Positions 1 through 5,651 of a DNA stretch of 6,193 nucleotides are shown here, in pieces. Source of the DNA: an uncultured Clostridia bacterium (GTDB taxonomy: Bacteria > Bacillota > Clostridia > Christensenellales > DTU072); the NCBI GenBank assembly GCA_934296355.1, contig CAKRAY010000088.1:1-6193 (forward strand), written 5' to 3'. The notes under the pieces are model-generated. The model worked only from the letters and a program-made list of their open reading frames with translations. It searched no databases and was not told the DNA's origin. The translations under genes were made by a program, and so were the position numbers. Positions within the stretch are counted from its first letter, which is position 1. Every line of letters begins with the position of its first letter.

Positions 1-508
1 GCACGTCTCGTTGTGAGTTCTTTCTTTTTAAGCGTATAGTGATATTTATTCGTTGACCATGTACCGTTTGTTCTCCCAATTTATAATCGCCGGATTGATA
101 TGCCAATTGCGCTTGTTTTTCAATTTCCTCTTTAAGAAAAGAAGAGTCGGAAACGGAATATCCCCATTTTTCAAAAAGATCTTTTTTTCCTTTACTAAGT
201 GTAGCACTAAATAAATAATTTGTAAACTTATCTATTGCGCTTGTTGTTTGAGTGGTTACCATATCTATATTTTCATAATAACAATGGCAATTATAGTGGA
301 AAGGATTTTCGGGACAATTATTTTTTACAAAACAACATCCATTCATATTAAGACAAATTGCGCAATGTTTTGGATTTATAGCGCTCCTTATAACATTCAA
401 ATTTTTTTCTTGAGCAGTTTTAGCCGGATTTGTACCTCGATGTATCCATTTGACCCATTTGCAACCTAATATCTTTTCCGCATAAGTGCTTGCCTCTATT
501 AAATTCAT
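1..508 (-). CDS. Cysteine-rich protein with phage-head-like zinc motif (3' end beyond window)
   Basis: An open frame runs from an ATG at 506-508 to the left edge without a stop, giving 169 codons of an incomplete gene. A strong GGAGGA lies 6 nt upstream and fixes the start. Residues 49-76 carry C49-x2-C52, C58-C59, C65 and an H71-x2-C74-H75-C76 cluster. This resembles the CxxC...HxNCxC zinc-type motif at the end of Mu F/SPP1 gp7 phage head morphogenesis proteins. Residues from about 91 on are rich in Lys, Tyr and Gln (FTNYLF, KGKKDLF, YQSGDYKLG, GQRINI) and remind me of DUF6883-type domains, but that is recall, not a search. There is no signal peptide or membrane segment. Base composition is AT-rich (about 28% GC by hand count at 241-300), unlike the operon to its right, which suggests transfer. 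Function is unknown; a phage- or toxin-related role is speculative. Confidence 0.72.
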   Translation of the reverse strand, partial: MNLIEASTYAEKILGCKWVKWIHRGTNPAKTAQEKNLNVIRSAINPKHCAICLNMNGCCFVKNNCPENPFHYNCHCYYENIDMVTTQTTSAIDKFTNYLFSATLSKGKKDLFEKWGYSVSDSSFLKEEIEKQAQLAYQSGDYKLGEQTVHGQRINITIRLKRKNSQRDV

Positions 509-514
509 TATTTT

Positions 515-520
515 TCCTCC
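515..520 (-). promoter_or_regulatory. Ribosome binding site of the left-edge gene
   Basis: GGAGGA on the minus strand sits 6 nt before the ATG at 508 and is flanked by A-rich sequence. It is a near-ideal Shine-Dalgarno sequence and supports this frame as a real gene even though its stop is not visible. No convincing -35/-10 pair was found in the 200 bases upstream. Confidence 0.75.
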
Positions 521-598
521 TTTTATTTTTTTCAGTTCGATAATAAAAGATAGATTCCTTATACTTTTGAAAAATAATTGAATTTTGCTTAGAATATT

Positions 599-631
599 GC
601 GAATAGGCAGAAAAAATTTTAATCTATTCAC
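599..631. repeat. Imperfect inverted repeat in the 509-711 spacer
   Basis: GCGAATAG (599-606) and CTATTCAC (624-631) can pair over 8 positions, one of them G-U in a minus-strand transcript, around a 17-nt AT-rich loop. No T tract follows the stem in either direction, so it is not a typical terminator. It could be an operator or may be chance in AT-rich DNA. Confidence 0.3.
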
Positions 632-684
632 TTGTATGCAAAGAAAAAGCCTTGTTTGGAAGAGATTGTGTTCTATGGTTATAG

Positions 685-699
685 GCGACCGTCGGTCGC
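685..699. terminator. Compact hairpin 12 nt beyond the operon's last stop codon (weak terminator candidate)
   Basis: GCGACC-GTC-GGTCGC is a perfect 6-bp GC-rich stem with a 3-nt loop, placed just after the stop of the cyclo-ligase gene. Its position fits an operon 3' end. On the minus strand, however, the stem is followed by CTATAACC rather than a U tract, so intrinsic termination would be weak. The hairpin may instead protect the mRNA 3' end. On the plus strand it is followed by ATTTTA, but no gene reads into it from that side. Confidence 0.35.
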
Positions 700-711
700 A
701 TTTTACACCCC

Positions 712-1260
712 TCAGGTTTGCCCGCGTTTGTTGTTTTCGTAGAGGACGAAATCGAGCGGTACGTCGTGTTCTTGCACGGGGAAGTAGTCCAAGTACTGTT
801 CTCGGTACGCCAAGCCGATTTTCAGCGCGGAAGAGTTTTTTAAGAACTTATCGTAACAGCCTTTGCCTTTGCCGAGCCGATTAAAGTTCGAGTCGAACGC
901 AAGTAGCGGCGTAAGCACGATATCGAAGTCGGTTTCCGCTTCGTCGCCGACGGGTTCGTAAATGCCGTAGTCGTTTAATAAAACGCGCGTGTTTTCTTCG
1001 TACGGGAAGAAGCGCATTTCTCCGTTTTCTACGCGCGGCGCATAAACTTTAACGCCTTTATTCCATAAAAAGCGAATAATCATCGACGTGTCCGCCTCGT
1101 TGCTTTTCGAGATATACGCGGCGACTTTTTTCGGCTTGACCTCTTCGTATACGGCGATAAACTTAAACAAAACGTCGCGGTTTTGCTCGTCTTTCGCCGT
1201 AAGTCCGAGAAGGTTGTTTTTCGCAAGGTTGCGATAATAGTTTTTATCTTTTTCAGTCAT
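712..1260 (-). CDS. fau: 5-formyltetrahydrofolate cyclo-ligase (MTHFS)
   Basis: A 182-residue cytosolic enzyme, the normal length for the family (also named YgfA or YqgN). It converts 5-formyl-THF to 5,10-methenyl-THF using ATP, which salvages folate that would otherwise inhibit one-carbon enzymes. The family signature is clear at residues 116-140: LTPLLAFD, then R128-L129-G130, then the glycine-rich GKGCYDKFL with Y136-D137. A C-terminal stretch follows with a KIGLAY strand and the EHD at 164-166. In the glycine-rich loop, C135 replaces a usual Tyr. The N-terminal third (YYRNLAKNN...NRDVL) is less conserved, as is common. The ATG at 1260 overlaps the end of pgk by 8 nt and has no good Shine-Dalgarno sequence, so translation probably depends on ribosomes finishing pgk. 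It is the last gene of the operon. Confidence 0.93.
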   Translation of the reverse strand: MTEKDKNYYRNLAKNNLLGLTAKDEQNRDVLFKFIAVYEEVKPKKVAAYISKSNEADTSMIIRFLWNKGVKVYAPRVENGEMRFFPYEENTRVLLNDYGIYEPVGDEAETDFDIVLTPLLAFDSNFNRLGKGKGCYDKFLKNSSALKIGLAYREQYLDYFPVQEHDVPLDFVLYENNKRGQT

Positions 1261-2497
1261 TGTACGCGTCCAGCATCGCTTTAACGAGCGGCAAAGTTTT
1301 TCCGCTTAAAAATCTTACCATCGCGCCGCCCGCGGTGCAAACGTAACTTATCTTTTTAAGGTCGATGAACTTACTTCCCGCGCTGACGGTGTCGCCGCCG
1401 CCGATTACCGAATAACCGTCGCTTTCCGCAATGGCGGTCCAAACGGCTTTCGTGCCGAAACTAAACAAGGGGTTTTCGTAAACGCCCGCGGGTCCGTTGA
1501 CGAAAATGGTCTGCGCCGATTTTATCTTTTCTTCGAAAATCTCGGCGGTTTTCTCGCCGATATCGAGGAACATAGCGTCGTTAAGGGGTAAACTTTCCAC
1601 GCCTATTTCCTTTCTTTCGCCGTTTACTTCGTATGCGAAATCCACGGGCAAAACGAACTTATCCTTATATAAGGCGAGCAGTTCTTCGGCGGGTTTGACG
1701 AACGCGAGCAAGTCCTTGTCGGCAAGCCATTTTTCGTACTTTTCGCCTACTTTCACGCCTTCGGCAAGGCGCATAACCACGCCGGTAACGCCGCAAGCCA
1801 AAATGTAGTCCGCCGCGCCTTTTTCCAAAACTTGTTTCATCATCCCGAACGCGTCGCTGATTTTCGCGCCGCCGAGGACGAACACGCAAGGCTTTTTCGC
1901 TTCGGTCATGACCTTATTGAGCGCGTCGTACTCGTTAAAAAAGAGCGGACCGGCGTAAGACGGCAAGATTTTTTGGAAAGCGACCATACTCGGACACGAG
2001 CGGTGCGCCGCGCTGAACGCGTCGTTGACGTAAAGGTCGAACAAGCCGCCGAGTCTGCGCACGAGATAGGTCTTTTGCATTTGTTCGGGCGTGAGTTTCA
2101 CGTCCTTTTCGAACGTGGAAACTTCTTCCGTGAGGTAACGCAAGTTGCCGAGAATTATACACTCGCCGTTTTTTAACGCTTTCACTTCCTCTATCGCTTT
2201 GTCGCCGCAAACGTCGTCGATGTAGCGAATTTTCTTTCCGCATAACTCGCCGAGGCGTTCGGCGTGAACGGCGAGGGGAATGAGGTTCTGATAGTCGAGA
2301 GTGTCGCCTTGATGGGCGATTATAGCCACTTTCGCGCCGTTGTCGAGCAAATAATTGAGCGTGGGAACGGTTTTTTTCAAGCGATTATCGCTGACGATAT
2401 TGCCGTTTTCGTCGATAGGCGAGTTAATGTCGGGACGGAAAAGAACTCTTTTCCCGGTAACGGGTACGCCGATAATGTTTTTTATTTTTACGCTCAT
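1253..2497 (-). CDS. pgk: Phosphoglycerate kinase, archaeal-like
   Basis: A 414-residue cytosolic enzyme that transfers phosphate from 1,3-bisphosphoglycerate to ADP. N-domain substrate residues are visible: R21-x-D23-x-N25, R39, H62, R120 (LGNLRY) and H165-R166 in NDAFSAAHRS. C-domain nucleotide-site elements are LGGAKISDA (207-216), NGPAGVYE (334-341) and IGGGDT (365-370). The NGPAG motif, the HQG segment followed by an H-A-E helix, and the FIDDV-like YIDDVCG are archaeal in style; bacterial enzymes usually read SHLGRP and NGPMGVFE. Residues 62-66 read HQGDT, so the Arg of the usual H-x-G-R-P is absent. I chose the ATG at 2497 because it overlaps the GAPDH stop as ATGA, with GGAAG 5 nt upstream. 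A GTG 12 nt further upstream is possible but less likely. Confidence 0.95.
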   Translation of the reverse strand: MSVKIKNIIGVPVTGKRVLFRPDINSPIDENGNIVSDNRLKKTVPTLNYLLDNGAKVAIIAHQGDTLDYQNLIPLAVHAERLGELCGKKIRYIDDVCGDKAIEEVKALKNGECIILGNLRYLTEEVSTFEKDVKLTPEQMQKTYLVRRLGGLFDLYVNDAFSAAHRSCPSMVAFQKILPSYAGPLFFNEYDALNKVMTEAKKPCVFVLGGAKISDAFGMMKQVLEKGAADYILACGVTGVVMRLAEGVKVGEKYEKWLADKDLLAFVKPAEELLALYKDKFVLPVDFAYEVNGERKEIGVESLPLNDAMFLDIGEKTAEIFEEKIKSAQTIFVNGPAGVYENPLFSFGTKAVWTAIAESDGYSVIGGGDTVSAGSKFIDLKKISYVCTAGGAMVRFLSGKTLPLVKAMLDAYND

Positions 2498-3528
2498 AAG
2501 TTCTTCCACTTGCCTATGCCGAGGTATTTATTGGTTTCCGTCGTGGCGGATAGGCTGTCTTTTTGCATTTCCATGCACGCCCTTATGCCGTCCATAGTTT
2601 CGGGAATGGTAACCGCCTCTTGCGGAATGTTGATTGCGTACATAATAGAATCGCCGGTTTCTACGATACTGTCTTCCCATAACGCGATTTCGTACATATC
2701 GCCTCTCGGATTGCCGAGGTCGCGCGCGTAGCGGAACAACGAGGCGTTGCCTTTGAAGCCTTCGTCAATGTTGACGATACGGATTCTCGGGTGCTTTTTG
2801 AACGCTTCGAGAGCCATTTCTTTGGTGATTTTTTGCTTGCCGGTAGCCACAACGGTAATGATATGTCCGTGCGTGACGGGCGTGTGTATGAGTATTCCCG
2901 TCGCTTCCACGTGCGGCATAATCGTCATTAAGTCAACCGCTTGGTGCGAGGGCGCTTTGTCGATTTGCAAAGCGTTGGTAAGTCCTCTGTGATAATCGCC
3001 CGGGTCGGCTACTCTTCTTATAATGGTAATTGCCACGCGTTCGATTCCGTACGCCTTGTCGAGGCAGTCCACGCTTCTTATAAGTCCGGTCGTGTTGCAA
3101 CTCGTGAGTTTAAGATATTGTTTTCCCAAACCCTTTTCGTAATTGGCGTAACCGTGGAAGAACACGTCGGCAACGCTGTTCTTTTCGCCGCCTTGGAAAA
3201 TGGCTTTTACACCGAATTTTTCGTAAATTTCTTTGTTTTTCGCGCCTACGCCGCCGGGAGAAGAATCGAGTACGACGTCGACTTTTTTAAGCAAGTCTTC
3301 CATAGAACCGCTTACGGGTATTCCTAACTTGTCGAAGTCTTCTTTCTTCGCCATATCTACGAGATAAAGGTCGTAAGGCATACCTTTTTCGTGTAACGCG
3401 CGTATGCTGAGGGTGGGCGCGAGGTCGACGATACCGACTAACTCCATATCGCCTTGACGAGCAACGCCGTCGGCAAGTCTTTGACCGATAACGCCGTATC
3501 CGACAACGCCTACTTTTACTTTTTCCAT
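2494..3528 (-). CDS. gap: Type II (archaeal-type) glyceraldehyde-3-phosphate dehydrogenase
   Basis: A 344-residue cytosolic enzyme that oxidises glyceraldehyde-3-phosphate to 1,3-bisphosphoglycerate with NAD(P)+. The N-terminus is a Rossmann fold (KVGVVGYGVIGQR, residues 5-17). SPGGVGAKNKE (90-100) and AIFQGGEK (109-116) are hallmarks of the archaeal class, as are SCNTTGL (143-149, nucleophile C144), RRVADPGD (171-178) and the late LGNPRGDMYEIALWEDS. The proposed base is H222 in THGHIITV, by recalled alignment to archaeal enzymes. It lacks the bacterial pattern INGFGRIGR...SCTTNC. The true start is the ATG at 3526-3528, 6 nt after AGGAGA. The frame stays open further upstream, but that extension would overlap the preceding gene and adds a low-complexity basic tail. 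The 3' end is coupled to pgk by ATGA. Confidence 0.94.
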   Translation of the reverse strand: MEKVKVGVVGYGVIGQRLADGVARQGDMELVGIVDLAPTLSIRALHEKGMPYDLYLVDMAKKEDFDKLGIPVSGSMEDLLKKVDVVLDSSPGGVGAKNKEIYEKFGVKAIFQGGEKNSVADVFFHGYANYEKGLGKQYLKLTSCNTTGLIRSVDCLDKAYGIERVAITIIRRVADPGDYHRGLTNALQIDKAPSHQAVDLMTIMPHVEATGILIHTPVTHGHIITVVATGKQKITKEMALEAFKKHPRIRIVNIDEGFKGNASLFRYARDLGNPRGDMYEIALWEDSIVETGDSIMYAINIPQEAVTIPETMDGIRACMEMQKDSLSATTETNKYLGIGKWKNL

Positions 3529-3534
3529 AATAAA

Positions 3535-3540
3535 TCTCCT
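3535..3540 (-). promoter_or_regulatory. Ribosome binding site that sets the GAPDH start
   Basis: AGGAGA on the minus strand lies 6 nt before the ATG at 3528, inside the 25-nt gap after the hydrolase gene. It decides for this start over a longer open frame beginning near 3594. Confidence 0.85.
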
Positions 3541-3553
3541 TTTTTCGTTATTT

Positions 3554-4951
3554 TTATTTTTTATTTTTGTTTTTCGTTTCGATTGCGGAAACAAACCGCT
3601 TGAAAGGACTGCTTACCGAACTTAAAGCCTTGTCGATAACCGCGCCGAGTTCTTCGCTAATCGGGGTCATGCAGTCGTTATGTAAATAGTCGTTCATTAA
3701 ATAGGTTTTACTCGCTTTGCCGCCCAGCGTCGCGCTGTTTACGGAAACCGTCTGGTCGCCCGCCGTGCTTTGGGTGAAAACGTACGAGTAGTCGTTTCCG
3801 TCGGTAATAGTCACGTTTTCGGGCGTTTTTTTACCCGTTCCTACGATATAATGCGTGTTTACGAGTTCGCTCGCGAACGTTCCGTCAACGTAGAACGCGT
3901 CCCAGTACTCGCCTAAATCGGCTACCCACGGGCGTATGCTTCCGTCGGCGCGGAATGCCCAGGGCCTACTTTGATAGAACGCTAAAAGTTCTTCGCGCGT
4001 GGTTATACCCTTGCCGTTTACCGTCAAAACGGAGTTTACTCCGTCGGGACAAACTTCCTCTATGGTGGGTAAAAGTTGTACGAGCGAGGGATAAGAACGG
4101 AACATTGGCAGTAACTTGCCGTTGACGAGTTCTTCCACGCCGTCCATTAGATTTTTGGCTATAGCCCCGACGAGCGGGATATTTATATTTTTGCCGAGCG
4201 CGCATAAGTCGCTCACTATTTTTTCGCCGTTTTCGAGAACTTGCAACGCGAGAAACGCGCCGTAGTACGGGGGAGCGGAAGAGATAAACAAAGAAACTTT
4301 ATCCCGAAAACTTTCGCTTTCGGCAAGAGCGAGAGAAGTGACGATATTGCCCATAGAGTGGGCGAAAATAACCACGTCGTCGTATTCTTCCGTGCGTTTT
4401 AGTAGTTCTGCCGCGGCAAGACGATTATCTAATCGCCAATCGTAATTAAAGACGAACGTATCGGTGTTCTTTTCGTCCTTGTAGCGTTCGTAAAGGAACT
4501 CGTAAGGTCTACGCATAGACTGCATCGCGCCGTACTTAGCAAAACCTTCATGTTCACAAGAAACGGCTTTTACGCTTTCGGGCGGAAGTCCGTTTTCGTC
4601 TAAAAGCCACTTGTAATACATACTGCCAGGCTCGTCGTTTAACATGGCGTTAAGCATGCCGAGCGCGTTCGAATTCTTTACCACGTCGAGAACCAAGCCG
4701 AGCATTTTATCTTCTTGAAAGAAAGAATCGAGCAAGAAGGATTCGTGTTCGTCCGCTTCGAGCGGGTCCCAAATCACTTCGCCCGTGGCTGTGTCTTCGA
4801 TTGCGCCGCAACATAATCCCGGCATGATTATCACCGCGCGTTTTTTCGGCGTGTAAACAAGCGATACCGCCGTTACGAAAACGACGTTCGCGATAAGAAG
4901 CGCGCCTAAAACGGAAACGACGATGATTTTTGCAAGTAAACTTTTTTTCAA
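3554..4951 (-). CDS. Membrane-anchored LCAT-like alpha/beta hydrolase
   Basis: A 465-residue protein of the lecithin:cholesterol acyltransferase-like alpha/beta hydrolase family (LCAT/PDAT type), probably a lipase or acyltransferase. Residues 1-4 are basic, followed by a hydrophobic segment at about 7-31. It is therefore likely an N-terminal anchor or uncleaved signal that places the catalytic domain outside the membrane; no lipobox is seen. Family landmarks in order are an oxyanion-region VIIMPGLCCG (40-49), FNYDWRLD (168-175), the nucleophile elbow HSMGN with S199, PSLVQLLPT (288-296), GDQTV with D399, and LHND with H424. S199-D399-H424 match the LCAT triad order. The tail is lysine-rich. 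The start is TTG, supported by GGAGGA 9 nt upstream and by the basic plus hydrophobic N-terminus it gives. It heads the operon with the glycolytic genes; its substrate cannot be told from sequence. Confidence 0.88.
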   Translation of the reverse strand: MKKSLLAKIIVVSVLGALLIANVVFVTAVSLVYTPKKRAVIIMPGLCCGAIEDTATGEVIWDPLEADEHESFLLDSFFQEDKMLGLVLDVVKNSNALGMLNAMLNDEPGSMYYKWLLDENGLPPESVKAVSCEHEGFAKYGAMQSMRRPYEFLYERYKDEKNTDTFVFNYDWRLDNRLAAAELLKRTEEYDDVVIFAHSMGNIVTSLALAESESFRDKVSLFISSAPPYYGAFLALQVLENGEKIVSDLCALGKNINIPLVGAIAKNLMDGVEELVNGKLLPMFRSYPSLVQLLPTIEEVCPDGVNSVLTVNGKGITTREELLAFYQSRPWAFRADGSIRPWVADLGEYWDAFYVDGTFASELVNTHYIVGTGKKTPENVTITDGNDYSYVFTQSTAGDQTVSVNSATLGGKASKTYLMNDYLHNDCMTPISEELGAVIDKALSSVSSPFKRFVSAIETKNKNKK

Positions 4952-4960
4952 AACAGCAAG

Positions 4961-4966
4961 TCCTCC
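4961..4966 (-). promoter_or_regulatory. Ribosome binding site for the TTG start of the hydrolase
   Basis: GGAGGA is 9 nt upstream of the TTG at 4949-4951. There is no ATG or GTG in the right frame nearby, and the resulting N-terminus (KKSLLAK plus a hydrophobic run) is a sensible anchor, so TTG is the best start. Confidence 0.8.
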
Positions 4967-4992
4967 GAGTTACCTCGTAATCTACATAATAC

Positions 4993-5021
4993 ATAATAAC
5001 ATAGTTTATTACTATTATCAA
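4993..5021 (-). promoter_or_regulatory. Sigma-A-like promoter of the hydrolase-gap-pgk-fau operon
   Basis: On the minus strand TTGATA (5016-5021) is separated by exactly 17 bp from TATTAT (4993-4998). Each hexamer is close to consensus. Transcription would start near 4986, giving a leader of about 35 nt that contains the GGAGGA. No riboswitch-sized leader is possible from this promoter. Confidence 0.72.
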
Positions 5022-5137
5022 GAGTCTATTTTTATCTTTATGCCGCGGAAATACGCGCCTCGTGAAAAGCGTCAATATGCTTATTTGGATTTCCTATATT
5101 AAAAAAACAAGAACCCAAAATACAAATCATTACCCGT

Positions 5138-5163
5138 CGGCAACGTGTGACGGCAACGTGTGA
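5138..5163. repeat. Two tandem copies of a 13-bp repeat, CGGCAACGTGTGA
   Basis: CGGCAACGTGTGA occurs at 5138-5150 and again at 5151-5163 without a gap. The second copy continues into CGTTGC, so GCAACGT-GTG-ACGTTGC (5153-5169) forms a 7-bp stem. The same core recurs at 5353-5362, and in inverted orientation at 5509-5522. Confidence 0.9.
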
Positions 5164-5285
5164 CGTTGCATCCAATCTACGCGTATAAGCCGTGTACTTT
5201 TATAAGCGTATAGCCGCACATAAACATTTATCTAAAAAAAGAAAAAAATTTACGGTATAATACGAAAATACGAAAACGACGCTTT

Positions 5286-5305
5286 TGCAACGCCCGCGCG
5301 TTGCA
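5286..5305. repeat. 8-bp-stem hairpin TGCAACGC / GCGTTGCA
   Basis: TGCAACGC (5286-5293) pairs with GCGTTGCA (5298-5305) around a 4-nt CCGC loop. The right arm continues as CGTTGCATC, a 9-base word also found at 5164-5172 beside the tandem repeat, which links this hairpin to the same repeat family. No T tract follows it. Confidence 0.6.
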
Positions 5306-5351
5306 TCGCAACTTCGCGAATAAACCTTATTCTTTGATAAGTGAATAGTCG

Positions 5352-5364
5352 CGGCAACGTGTAA
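5352..5364 (+). repeat. Third, diverged copy of the GGCAACGTGT repeat
   Basis: CGGCAACGTGTAA matches the 13-bp unit at 12 of 13 positions, with A in place of G at position 12. It lies directly before the tandem TCGCC hairpin units. Confidence 0.75.
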
Positions 5365-5366
5365 TA

Positions 5367-5405
5367 TCGCCTTTCGGCGGTTATATTCGCCTTACGGCGA
5401 GTTAT
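5367..5405. repeat. Two tandem hairpin units TCGCCTT(T/A)CGGCG...TTAT
   Basis: TCGCCTTTCGGCGGTTAT (5367-5384) is followed two bases later by TCGCCTTACGGCGAGTTAT (5387-5405). Each unit folds on itself through CGCC/GGCG with a short loop. The arms stay complementary while loop and flank bases differ, which suggests structure is kept. Neither unit is followed by a clear T tract. Confidence 0.7.
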
Positions 5406-5435
5406 GGATTTACTTTATATATTTCTAACCCTAAC

Positions 5436-5452
5436 TTTGACCGCAAGTCAAA
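5436..5452. repeat. Small hairpin TTTGAC / GTCAAA
   Basis: TTTGAC (5436-5441) and GTCAAA (5447-5452) form a perfect 6-bp stem with a 5-nt CGCAA loop in AT-rich DNA. A weaker neighbour, TTTGC-AAG-GCAAA, lies at 5487-5499. Their role is unknown; the first could be a binding site for a dimeric regulator. Confidence 0.4.
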
Positions 5453-5508
5453 ATATAACTTTTAGATTTATCTGAAAATATCACTGTTTGCAAGGCAAAT
5501 ATTTCATT

Positions 5509-5522
5509 CGTCACACGTTGCC
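5509..5522 (-). repeat. Inverted copy of the repeat, closing a 384-bp bracket
   Basis: CGTCACACGTTGCC is the exact reverse complement of GGCAACGTGTGACG at 5139-5152. The pair therefore forms 14-bp perfect terminal inverted repeats around 5139-5522. I found no obvious target-site duplication immediately outside. Confidence 0.8.
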
Positions 5523-5575
5523 TTCACAATCTTCCGTCGATACGCAGCGTTTAATTACTTGCTTTGAAAATATAG

Positions 5576-5604
5576 TTGAAAAACACGATTGAGTTTAGTA
5601 TAAT
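5576..5604 (+). promoter_or_regulatory. Sigma-A-like promoter of luxS
   Basis: TTGAAA (5576-5581), a 17-bp spacer and a perfect TATAAT (5599-5604) make a strong housekeeping promoter. The start would fall near 5611, leaving a leader of about 40 nt rich in A and T. No SAM riboswitch or other long leader fits between this promoter and luxS. Confidence 0.8.
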
Positions 5605-5631
5605 AATATAAATATATATACTTAAAAACAA

Positions 5632-5637
5632 AAGGGG
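5632..5637 (+). promoter_or_regulatory. Distant Shine-Dalgarno-like AAGGGG before luxS
   Basis: AAGGGG is the best anti-SD match upstream of luxS but lies 14 nt from the ATG, which is longer than usual. AAAAGAG directly touches the start codon and is too close to act as a normal site. The start itself is fixed by the conserved LuxS N-terminus. Confidence 0.45.
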
Positions 5638-5651
5638 TAGCAACAAAAGAG

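Larger units (their letters stand above)
5022..5575. other. Gene-free divergent intergenic region rich in short repeats and hairpins
   Basis: These 554 bases separate the two divergent promoters. I see no coding frame with a credible start and ribosome binding site. The region holds four copies of a GGCAACGTGT-type repeat, two tandem TCGCCTT(T/A)CGGCG units, and hairpins at 5153-5169, 5286-5305, 5436-5452 and 5487-5499. It also has an imperfect direct repeat, GCGTATAaGCCG (5181-5192) and GCGTATAGCCG (5206-5216). A TATAAT at 5256-5261 lacks a matching -35. Confidence 0.7.

Noticed and set aside
248..469. A plus-strand 73-residue open frame with hydrophobic stretches
   Set aside because: It is antisense to the cysteine-rich gene, which has a strong ribosome binding site and coherent motifs. 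This frame has no ribosome binding site and looks like a shadow.
585..884. A plus-strand 99-residue Arg/Ser-rich frame
   Set aside because: It runs across the hairpin and into the antisense of the cyclo-ligase gene, and its arginine-rich make-up is typical of a shadow frame.
3529..3594. A longer N-terminus for GAPDH starting near 3594
   Set aside because: The added 22 residues are low-complexity and basic, overlap the end of the hydrolase gene, and are not found in the family. AGGAGA points to the ATG at 3528.
4952..4992. A riboswitch or attenuator in the leader of the hydrolase operon
   Set aside because: The predicted leader is only about 35 nt and shows no stable stem, which is too short for a known riboswitch.
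4707..5075. A minus-strand 122-residue frame spanning the operon promoter
   Set aside because: It overlaps the hydrolase N-terminus in another frame, covers the promoter and is Arg-rich, so it is a shadow of the real gene.
5256..5261. A promoter for a small RNA using TATAAT in the intergenic region
   Set aside because: The bases 17 bp upstream are an A-tract, not a -35 hexamer, and there is no extended -10. No terminator bounds a defined transcript downstream.
5138..5364. A CRISPR array from the GGCAACGTGTGA copies
   Set aside because: The units are 13-14 bp, two are directly abutting, spacing is irregular and one copy is inverted; there are no spacers of uniform length.
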